A DNA stretch of 13,819 bases from Pseudomonadota bacterium (GTDB lineage: Bacteria; Myxococcota; Polyangia; Polyangiales; Polyangiaceae), in the NCBI GenBank assembly GCA_023419055.1, contig JAEZYO010000194.1, positions 1 through 13,819 of the forward strand, read 5' to 3'. Position 1 is the first letter of the stretch. Every line of letters starts with the position of its first letter. Under the pieces are notes generated by a model. It saw only the letters and a program-made list of their open reading frames with translations, was not told the DNA's origin and made no database searches. Made by a program: the position numbers and the translations under genes. Shown here piece by piece: positions 1 to 5,916 of the stretch.

Positions 1-204
1 GTGCAGACCTTCCTCGCCACCCTGACCGGCGCCAATCACCCTTACATCGAGAAAAACGCTGGCGGCGACGAGCGCCCCGCGATCGTCGCCTGGATGCGCT
101 ACTTCATCTACGGCGACACGGGCGCGGAGCACTACTTCTACGGCGCCGAGTGCGTGCTCTGCGTCGCTCCGTGGGAAAACCCTCAACGCAAGAACTGGCA
201 GTGA
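1..204 (+). CDS. C-terminal fragment of a secreted alpha/beta-hydrolase (PETase/cutinase-like, dienelactone-hydrolase superfamily)
   Basis: The reading frame is open from the left edge, so only the last 67 residues are seen and base 1 (gtg) is probably an internal Val. The segment GANHPYIEKNAG followed by AIVAWMRYFIYGDTGAEHY and a Cys pair (ECVLC) has the layout of the PETase/cutinase-type C-terminus: a catalytic His after a short strand, then a helix VAWMKRFxDxDT, then terminal cysteines. By that comparison His13 of the fragment would be the triad His. The Ser and Asp of the triad lie outside the window. Substrate is unknown: polyester, acetyl or feruloyl ester are all possible, and the arabinan/arabinoxylan neighbours make a carbohydrate esterase a reasonable guess. 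It converges on the leftward lipoprotein operon and is separated from it by a strong hairpin. The fold call is moderately sure, the substrate is not. Confidence 0.5.
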   Translation: MQTFLATLTGANHPYIEKNAGGDERPAIVAWMRYFIYGDTGAEHYFYGAECVLCVAPWENPQRKNWQ

Positions 205-230
205 TCGAGGCGTGAGCGCGCACGGCGGCG

Positions 231-257
231 CAGGGTCGGGTAGCGCTCCCGACCCTG
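231..257. terminator. Hairpin terminator between convergent genes
   Basis: CAGGGTCGGG (231-240) and CCCGACCCTG (248-257) form a perfect 10-bp stem around the loop TAGCGCT. It lies 26 bases after the hydrolase stop and 12 bases past the stop of the leftward lipoprotein gene, so it can serve both strands. There is no U-tract on either side. Termination by the hairpin alone is inferred from its position and strength. Confidence 0.65.
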
Positions 258-269
258 AACCTCCGCGAG

Positions 270-1172
270 CTACGGCTGCTTCTGAAGGACGACCGTCCCC
301 TTCGTCTCGCCGAGTCTGGTCACCGTCGTCGGCGTGACCATCATGAAGTTTCCGTCCACGCAGTGGGCGTAGTCGAGCGTCGGCAGGTGAGCGGCCGTCG
401 ACGTGCCCGTGACCGTCAGCGTGTTGTTGGCGGCCGTGTACGTTCCGCTGGTGGCCGCGTTGAAGGCGAGGACATAGCCCATCCCGCCCGACTGGGTGAA
501 CGTACCCGTGCAGGTACAGCCATCAGGCGTCGTCACTGAATCGACGCACTCGACCATGTCGAAGCCACCCGAGGAGAGCGGGATTCCGATCTTGCTACAG
601 GCAGTGACGGTTCCGGACACGTCCAGGCATGCCGGCTCGAGCTCGAGCACCATCGAGCCCGAAGACGTCGTGTTGTCCGAAACGGAGCCATCGGCGCCGA
701 CGGTGAAGTTGCCGGTCACGTCGATCTTGCCCATGATCGGCGCCTCGTCGCACCCGATGCCAAGCTCGCTCAAGTCGGCGATCCCGCTGACGGGCAGACA
801 CGAGGCCTGAGCGAACCACACGCCCACCGGATCGCCGGCGCACGCCGTCACGCTGTCGCAAGAAGGTTCTGGCGCTTGCTGAACACCGCCGGAACCTCCC
901 GCTCCACCGCTACCGCCGGGGCTCGATCCCGCGGTGCCCGAGCCACCGGAGCCACCTGCGCCGCCGCCCGTTCCGCCGGAGCCACTAGCGCCGCCGCTCG
1001 TCGTTGCAGAGCCGCCGGCACCACCGTTACCACCACTGGGTACTGGATCAGCCTGGTATCCTCCACACGCCACGAAAACGGGCGCGCACGCCACCAGAGC
1101 CCAACGAATGGCCGTGGCCACTCGCCATTCGGCGTGCACGCCACGGGCGTCGCGCAAAGTTCGATGACTCAT
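270..1172 (-). CDS. Gly-linker lipoprotein of unknown function, second gene of the GH54 operon
   Basis: The protein has 300 residues. The start at 1172 is chosen because GGAGG lies 7 bases upstream and the frame then opens with a signal peptide; the frame is open further upstream, but that part lies under the neighbouring gene. A hydrophobic stretch ends in VFVAC (Cys36), a probable lipidation site; an earlier LVAC (Cys29) is a second candidate. Residues about 45-92 are a Gly/Ser/Thr linker. The remaining ~200 residues form a Cys-containing, beta-rich-looking domain (motifs VGVWFAQASC, TCTGTFTQSGG, LDYAHCVDGNFMMVT) that I cannot assign to a named family. The gene begins 20 bases after the stop of the GH54 lipoprotein gene on the same strand, so the two are very likely co-transcribed under the same operator. 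A role in binding or handling arabinan-type glycans at the cell surface is inferred from context only. Confidence 0.8.
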   Translation of the reverse strand: MSHRTLRDARGVHAEWRVATAIRWALVACAPVFVACGGYQADPVPSGGNGGAGGSATTSGGASGSGGTGGGAGGSGGSGTAGSSPGGSGGAGGSGGVQQAPEPSCDSVTACAGDPVGVWFAQASCLPVSGIADLSELGIGCDEAPIMGKIDVTGNFTVGADGSVSDNTTSSGSMVLELEPACLDVSGTVTACSKIGIPLSSGGFDMVECVDSVTTPDGCTCTGTFTQSGGMGYVLAFNAATSGTYTAANNTLTVTGTSTAAHLPTLDYAHCVDGNFMMVTPTTVTRLGETKGTVVLQKQP

Positions 1173-1192
1173 CTCGTCCTCCACCTCACCGA

Positions 1193-2557
1193 TCACTGAC
1201 CGTACTTGGCGGCCTGAATGTTCTTCATGACCGCCAGCTCCGTGGCGTCGTCCGGGAAGCCCGCGACGATGGCACCCTCGTAGAAAGTGGAGAACGAGTT
1301 GTTGCTGTTGTCTCCGCCGACGCCCAACACGACCGCGCCCTTGCTCTCGAGGTGCTTGGTCGACGGGTAGTTCCCGGCGTAAGCGGTCGTGACGTCGGTG
1401 GCCGTCGCTACGTCGGCCACCCTGATGGCGTACCTCTCCGGAGAGTTCGTGGTCTTGAGGAACCCCAAGGCGTACTTCACCTTCAGGGACGGGTTGTTGC
1501 TGTTCGCGGGCGCGTCCTTCGCGTCGTTCAAGCCGCCCCAGCCGGGATCGCCCGGCTTCGAACCGCCCATCCACACGCCGGCTTCGAAATCGGCACCGAA
1601 CCAAGGACCGTTGCCGGCCCCGCGACCCCAGTAGGCGACGCCCAAGAACAGCGTGTTCATCTCCGCGTACGACTTGGGGTTCGGAGTGACGTTTCCGAAG
1701 TCCCAGCAGCACGCCGTTCCCGTGCGCGTGCCGTCCGCGAGCATGTAGATCCCCTGAGGCTCATCCCCGAGCGCCATCCCGTTGCCGGCCATCGTCTGCC
1801 GGTAGCCCTGGCGCGCTTCCATGAAGAGCGCGTACACGTCGTGACCGCCGACCTTCAGCCCACCCTTGGTCGCGATCGTCTCGAAGTCGTCGTCGTCCGC
1901 GTACTCGCCTCCGTTCGTGAGGCCACCCTTCGCGACCGTGATGTCGTTGCCCTTCCCGGACTGGTCGTACAACTTGGCGACGGTGCAGACGGTGCTTCCA
2001 CACGCGGTGTCTACCGCGGCCTTGTCCGCGAAGCCGTCCGCGGTCTGGGGAATGTCGTGAAGCATTCCACCGCTGCCGGTGTTCTGCGCGCTGCTCCCGC
2101 TGCGCACCTGATACAGAGGTCCCGTGTACGTGCTCAAGAGACGGCGAATCGTGCTGTACGCAGCGACACACTCGGTGCCGGCGGCGTTGTAGATGTCACA
2201 CGGCCCTTCGCCGGTGGGCGATCCACCGCCACCACTGCCGCCGTCGCCAGCCGCCCCGCCACCTGCGCCGCCGTTAGCACCGCCCGCGCCGCCGGTGCCG
2301 GGAGTACCGCCGGTAGCGCCGCCCGTACCGAGTGCGCCCGCCGAGCCTCCGGAGGTTCCGAGGCTGCCCGCAGCTCCGCCCGACGCCGATGCACCGCCCG
2401 CCGGGCTCCCCGTGCCGCCTACGGCGCCAGCCCCCGTGGCACCTGCCGAGCCTGCCCCTCCACCAGTCGAAGTACCTGGGTCAGTATCGGTGCTGCTGCA
2501 GGCAGCCGTGGTCAGGACGGACGCAGCCAAAGCGAGAACGGAACGAGAAACCATCAT
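1193..2557 (-). CDS. GH54-type alpha-L-arabinofuranosidase-domain lipoprotein, catalytic domain only, nucleophile position altered
   Basis: The protein has 454 residues. ATG at 2557 is preferred over an upstream start because GGAGG sits 6 bases before it and the signal peptide then begins directly; LTTAAC puts the lipid Cys at residue 20. Residues 21-117 are a Gly/Ala/Ser/Thr linker. From about 118 to the end is the AbfB-type catalytic domain: C120/C130 with the 10-residue spacing of the first disulfide of Aspergillus AbfB, the ACGSTVC loop, KLYDQSGKGNDI, the vicinal ACCWDFGN, GAGNGPW and VLGVGGDNSN. Asp416 matches the fungal acid/base Asp297. At the fungal nucleophile Glu221 (HMEAIYLG) this protein has Asn301 (EMNTLFLG); the nearest acid is Glu299. 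It ends where the catalytic domain ends (AAKYGQ), with no C-terminal CBM42. It is divergent from the second GH54 gene and has an operator 62 bases upstream. Activity is uncertain. Confidence 0.85.
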   Translation of the reverse strand: MMVSRSVLALAASVLTTAACSSTDTDPGTSTGGGAGSAGATGAGAVGGTGSPAGGASASGGAAGSLGTSGGSAGALGTGGATGGTPGTGGAGGANGGAGGGAAGDGGSGGGGSPTGEGPCDIYNAAGTECVAAYSTIRRLLSTYTGPLYQVRSGSSAQNTGSGGMLHDIPQTADGFADKAAVDTACGSTVCTVAKLYDQSGKGNDITVAKGGLTNGGEYADDDDFETIATKGGLKVGGHDVYALFMEARQGYRQTMAGNGMALGDEPQGIYMLADGTRTGTACCWDFGNVTPNPKSYAEMNTLFLGVAYWGRGAGNGPWFGADFEAGVWMGGSKPGDPGWGGLNDAKDAPANSNNPSLKVKYALGFLKTTNSPERYAIRVADVATATDVTTAYAGNYPSTKHLESKGAVVLGVGGDNSNNSFSTFYEGAIVAGFPDDATELAVMKNIQAAKYGQ

Positions 2558-2596
2558 GATCAGCCTCCGGAAGGTTGCGAAGCAATTACTCAGGGA

Positions 2597-2615
2597 AGGT
2601 CGGCCGAGGTCGGCC
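2597..2615. repeat. Tandem 9-bp direct repeat AGGTCGGCC in the GH54 leader
   Basis: AGGTCGGCC occurs at 2597-2605 and again at 2607-2615, a period of exactly 10 bp. A TCGGCCGA palindrome sits at the junction (2600-2607). It lies between the left operator and the start of the leftward GH54 gene, 40-58 bases upstream of its ATG. One helical turn of spacing would suit a second regulator binding in tandem, but chance in GC-rich DNA is not excluded. Confidence 0.4.
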
Positions 2616-2618
2616 AAA

Positions 2619-2632
2619 TGAGAGCGCTAACA
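2619..2632. promoter_or_regulatory. LacI-type operator upstream of the leftward GH54/lipoprotein operon
   Basis: TGAGAGCGCTAACA matches the araA operator TGTGAGCGCTCACA at 12 of 14 bases and shares its AGCGCT centre. It lies 62 bases before the ATG at 2557. The same regulator that sits next to araA is the natural candidate to bind it. Confidence 0.65.
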
Positions 2633-2835
2633 AATTTTCGTCGAGGAGAGTTCTGACGTCGTTACCTTGCCCCGACACGATACGAACCGGGCGGCGCCGA
2701 CTCGACGGGAGACAGCTTGCCTGCCGGGGATCATGATGCTCGATCTCCACGTGACTTGCACTACTAATTTGGCAAGAATCTAGCCTTCCGCGCGACGCAG
2801 CGCCGCAATTCGAACGCGCTCCAATTTGCCAGAGC

Positions 2836-2859
2836 CGGGAGGTTTTTTTTCTCCTCCCG
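2836..2859. other. Hairpin with an eight-T loop in the divergent region
   Basis: CGGGAGG (2836-2842) and CCTCCCG (2853-2859) pair perfectly around TTTTTTTTCT. The pyrimidine arm is followed by a second CTCCCGA copy (2862-2868). Because the T-run is in the loop rather than after the stem, this is not a standard intrinsic terminator. Its role is unknown. Confidence 0.4.
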
Positions 2860-2887
2860 ATCTCCCGACAACCTCGATAAGCAGTGC

Positions 2888-2916
2888 TTGCGCTGGCTGC
2901 GCAGAATCTCTAAAGT
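2888..2916 (+). promoter_or_regulatory. Candidate promoter for the rightward GH54 operon
   Basis: TTGCGC, a 17-base spacer and TAAAGT give a modest sigma70-like match (3/6 and 4/6). Transcription would start near 2923, placing the operator at 2933-2946 just downstream, where a bound repressor would block it. The hexamers are weak, so this is a suggestion only. Confidence 0.3.
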
Positions 2917-2932
2917 GCCAGTTTGTAGCCAA

Positions 2933-2946
2933 TGTGCGCGCTAACA
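2933..2946. promoter_or_regulatory. LacI-type operator upstream of the rightward GH54/porin operon
   Basis: TGTGCGCGCTAACA matches the araA operator at 12 of 14 bases and is flanked by AA and TTT. It ends 34 bases before the ATG at 2981. With the sites at 2619 and 6969 it forms a set of three similar palindromes, each placed just before a gene of arabinose metabolism. Confidence 0.65.
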
Positions 2947-2980
2947 TTTAGCGACGCGCCGTTTGGCCGAAGAAGTCGCC

Positions 2981-4153
2981 ATGAACGTGGAAACCAGGCT
3001 CACACGCTGTCTCTCGCTCCTCGCCCTGGCTCTGGTCGTCGCCGTACCGGTCGCGTGCGGGGACTACCCAGTGGCGAGTCTACAGGGCAGCACGGGCGGG
3101 ACCGGCAACGCTTCGGCCGGCGGCTCTAGCGGTGGCGGCGCCCCGTTGCCGCCCAACACCGCCACGCTGCCGTGCAAGGTACTCGGAGACGCGGGGCACG
3201 AATGCGTGTCGGCGCACAGCTCCGTTCGGGTCATCGTCCCGGGCTACACCGGTCCGCTGTATCAAGTCGACACGGGCACGTCGACGCTCGACATCAACAG
3301 CGTGGACGGCTACGCGGACGCCGCGGCGCAGGAAGAGTTCTGCGGCAAGACAGGCTGCACCATCAGCATCGTCTACGACCAATCCGGTTACGGGAATCAC
3401 CTCACCAGGGCGCCTCGCGGCAGCGCGAAGGCAACGCCGGGAAACCCGGTGCCGGCGCACGCGCTGCCCGTGAAGATCAACGGGCGCTCCGTGTACGGCA
3501 TGCTGTTCAAGCCTGGCCAGGGCTACCGCGCGGCGTGCAACGACTGCGTCTATCCCGAGCAGTTTCCGTCCGGAGTCCCGGTGGGGGACGCGCCGCAAAC
3601 TCAGTACATGGTGAGCAGTCAGCACGACCTCATCAACGGGTGTTGCTTCGACTACGGCAACGCCGAGATCACGGCGAACAACGACGGCAACGGAACCATG
3701 GAAGCGGTCTACCTCGGACAAGGCGTCATCTGGGGTAGTGGTACCGGCCCGGGCCCGTGGGTGATGGCAGACCTCGAGAATGGGCTCTACCCAGGCTGGG
3801 AAAACGGCGGCTTCAACAACATTTCCACCAACACTTCGCTCGAATACGACTTCGTCACCGCGGTGGTCGTCGGTGACACCGCCGACAAGAACGGCGGAAA
3901 GGGGCGCTTCGCGCTCTACGGCGGAGACGCGACGTCACCCACCATCAAACAGATGTACGACGGAATTCGTCCCGAGAAGCCCGGCTACGTTCCGATGCAG
4001 AAGCAGGGCTCCGTCATCCTGGGCATCGGCGGTGACAACAGCGACGGCGACGGCGGGCGCTTTTACGAAGGCGTCATCGCGCTCTCGGCTGCACCCACCG
4101 AGGTCGTCAACGCCCTTCACGCCGCGATCGCGGAGGCACGGTACGGGCAGTGA
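2981..4153 (+). CDS. GH54-type alpha-L-arabinofuranosidase-domain protein, putative lipoprotein, catalytic residues intact
   Basis: The protein has 390 residues. ATG at 2981 is chosen over an in-frame TTG at 2963 because it opens the signal peptide directly; the GAAGAAG before it is a weak ribosome site. LALALVVAVPVAC gives a probable lipid Cys at 26, although Pro at -3 is unusual. A short Gly/Ser linker runs to about residue 55. The AbfB-type domain follows: C65/C75, IVYDQSGYGNHLT, vicinal CCFDYGNAE, TMEAVYLG with Glu241 at the nucleophile position, GPGPWVMADLENGLY, and ILGIGGDNSDG with Asp352 at the acid/base position. A small insertion with two Cys (AACNDC) is extra relative to fungal AbfB. 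No CBM42 follows the domain. Expected to remove terminal L-arabinofuranose from arabinan, arabinoxylan or oligosaccharides at the cell surface. The stop overlaps an ATG of the downstream barrel frame (TGATG), suggesting one operon. Confidence 0.85.
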   Translation: MNVETRLTRCLSLLALALVVAVPVACGDYPVASLQGSTGGTGNASAGGSSGGGAPLPPNTATLPCKVLGDAGHECVSAHSSVRVIVPGYTGPLYQVDTGTSTLDINSVDGYADAAAQEEFCGKTGCTISIVYDQSGYGNHLTRAPRGSAKATPGNPVPAHALPVKINGRSVYGMLFKPGQGYRAACNDCVYPEQFPSGVPVGDAPQTQYMVSSQHDLINGCCFDYGNAEITANNDGNGTMEAVYLGQGVIWGSGTGPGPWVMADLENGLYPGWENGGFNNISTNTSLEYDFVTAVVVGDTADKNGGKGRFALYGGDATSPTIKQMYDGIRPEKPGYVPMQKQGSVILGIGGDNSDGDGGRFYEGVIALSAAPTEVVNALHAAIAEARYGQ

Positions 4154-4221
4154 TGACCGACTCACCCTTTCCCCGCCGAGTTCGCGCCATGCGCAATGTC
4201 TGTTCTCCAATCGAGTCGTCC

Positions 4222-5916
4222 ATGAAATCGCACCGAATGCTGCGGGGTCTGCTCGCGCTCGCGCTCCTGGTCATGACGGCTCCCGTGGCCGCGCAAGAGC
4301 CCGCCGAAACGGAAGCTGAAGAGGACGCCGACGCCGTCGCCGCCCCCGAAGGGTCCGCCACCGGAGAATCCACGCGCGCGGCCGAGACGGCTTCCGAGGA
4401 ATCGTCCCGCGCGTCCGTCAAAGTGGCTCCCGAGGCGCCGGCGGAGGACGCGCACGCCACGGCCGAAGCCGAGGCCGCCGACGCCGAATACACGCCGCTG
4501 CAAAAGGGCTGGGACATCGGGTTCACGGGCTACTTCCGCGCGCCGATGACGCTCGCGATCAGCAATCGCCCGGGGCCAGACGATCTCAGCGGCGAACCGC
4601 AGACTCAGATTTCATACGGCCCGAATCGCACCGTCGACTCGAACTATTACAGCTTCGCGTACACGCGGCTTCAGGAACGTGACTGGATGGAAGTCTACGT
4701 GCGCGCGAGCCGCAAGCACGTGGCCGCCACCATCGGCTGGATGGGGTATTGGTTCGCGGGAGCCGGCTTCCGCAACCCCGACGCGGCGTGGCTCCCCGGG
4801 ATCGCCTACGTCACGCTCGACACCGATTTCGAGCTCGCCGGCATAAAGCCCAACGTCGCGGTCTCCGCGGGTGCGTTTTGGCCCAACTTCGGCAGGTTCG
4901 ACAAGTACGACACCTTCACCCTCGGGCAGTATCGCCAGCTGGGCGAGCAGATCAAGCTCACCATCCCGTTCAGCGAAGACTTCACCACCACCATCGTTCA
5001 GGGCTTCGGCACGGGGAGGGACGGTAGCTTCAACTACGGCGCTCCGCCGCCGTACCAGGACAAGGTGGGCCTCAACCTGATCGAGTACGCGCACCTGCAG
5101 TTCAACTACCGGCAGCGGCTCGAAATTGGCCTCCACCAGAACATGCAGTTTACGCGGGACCCCAACCTGCTCCAGCAAACCTCGGCGGGGAAGTCCTACT
5201 CGAACGCGCGCGAAGCCAAGCTCACGACCCTGGGCGCCGAGGCGAAGCTCTCGGTGCCTTACGCGGGCAAGGTGTGGATCTCGCCTTCCTACGTGAAGAT
5301 CAAGAATGGCTGGGCGCTCGGTGAAGCCGGCGTCGAGGTCGTGCACGGGCTCAGCCCCGAGGGTCTCGCCGTGAACTACTTGGGCTGGAGCGGCAGCCCC
5401 TCGGACAGCACCGGGAGCGGCTCGCTCTTCAACCTGGGCTTCCTCTACGAAAACAACCTCTCGACCATCATGGGCAAGCCGAGCGGCAGCGTGCCCGAGG
5501 TGACGCTGAACGTCTTCGGGCTCCTCGTCGACTCGAGCCTCGACCGCCCCGCGGGGTCGAAGATCTCCCAGAACAAGATCTCGCAGTTCAAGTACGGAGC
5601 GGACCTCGAGTACAACCCCGCAAGATGGGTGGGCCTGATGGCGCGCTGGGACGAGGTCAACTACGACCTGAACAACCCCGGGTACATCTTCTCCGCCATC
5701 ACCGGGCGCGTGTCGTTCTACTCGGACTTCCTCTCCGGCGAGCGCCTCTTCCTCCAGTATTCACGCTACCGCTACGGCGACAACATGACGCTCGCGGGCT
5801 CGTGGCCGTGGGGCGTGCCGCTCGTAGCCGGCAGCGAGATCATTCAAGGCGGCCCCTACGCCGGGTCGAAGCCGGACATGGACGTCGTCACCGTCCAGGC
5901 CGACGTCAAGTTCTAG
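4222..5916 (+). CDS. Outer-membrane beta-barrel protein, putative arabino-oligosaccharide porin
   Basis: The protein has 564 residues. The start at 4222 gives a compact signal peptide, MKSHRMLRGLLALALLVM then TAPVAAQ, with cleavage near residue 24. The frame is also open from ATG 4153, which overlaps the GH54 stop as TGATGA, so a longer product or translational coupling is possible; neither start has a clear ribosome site. Residues 26-89 are an acidic, low-complexity Glu/Ala/Asp segment. From about 90 to the end the sequence is rich in alternating aromatic/polar strands (GFTGYFRAPM, HLQFNYRQRLEIGLHQNM, RLFLQYSRYRYG) and ends in VKF, a terminal Phe typical of outer-membrane barrels. I do not recognise a specific named family. 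Being in one unit with an arabinofuranosidase suggests it passes released sugars into the periplasm. The last codon overlaps the stop of the convergent regulator gene. Confidence 0.7.
   Translation: MKSHRMLRGLLALALLVMTAPVAAQEPAETEAEEDADAVAAPEGSATGESTRAAETASEESSRASVKVAPEAPAEDAHATAEAEAADAEYTPLQKGWDIGFTGYFRAPMTLAISNRPGPDDLSGEPQTQISYGPNRTVDSNYYSFAYTRLQERDWMEVYVRASRKHVAATIGWMGYWFAGAGFRNPDAAWLPGIAYVTLDTDFELAGIKPNVAVSAGAFWPNFGRFDKYDTFTLGQYRQLGEQIKLTIPFSEDFTTTIVQGFGTGRDGSFNYGAPPPYQDKVGLNLIEYAHLQFNYRQRLEIGLHQNMQFTRDPNLLQQTSAGKSYSNAREAKLTTLGAEAKLSVPYAGKVWISPSYVKIKNGWALGEAGVEVVHGLSPEGLAVNYLGWSGSPSDSTGSGSLFNLGFLYENNLSTIMGKPSGSVPEVTLNVFGLLVDSSLDRPAGSKISQNKISQFKYGADLEYNPARWVGLMARWDEVNYDLNNPGYIFSAITGRVSFYSDFLSGERLFLQYSRYRYGDNMTLAGSWPWGVPLVAGSEIIQGGPYAGSKPDMDVVTVQADVKF

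Larger units (their letters stand above)
2558..2980. promoter_or_regulatory. Divergent control region between the two GH54 operons
   Basis: No gene is supported in these 423 bases. The region is more AT-rich than its flanks. It holds one LacI-type operator near each gene, a tandem AGGTCGGCC repeat next to the left operator, a hairpin with a T8 loop in the middle, and a candidate rightward promoter. I found no convincing -35/-10 pair for the leftward gene. The spacing suits independent promoters rather than one shared operator. Confidence 0.7.

Noticed and set aside
212..223. GTGAGCGCGCAC, resembling the operator at 11 of 12 inner bases
   Set aside because: It lies between the ends of two convergent genes, not before any promoter, and such strings are likely by chance in GC-rich DNA.
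242..247. AGCGCT core inside the loop of the terminator hairpin
   Set aside because: The flanks do not match the operator and its centre is offset from the hairpin axis.
1173..1712. Upstream extension of the leftward lipoprotein frame to give 480 residues
   Set aside because: The added part is Arg-rich, lies under the GH54 gene, and a ribosome site plus signal peptide fix the start at 1172.
1004..2656. Long rightward open frame (550 codons) opposite the leftward operon
   Set aside because: Its composition is that of an antisense frame of a GC-rich gene, and well-supported genes occupy the other strand.
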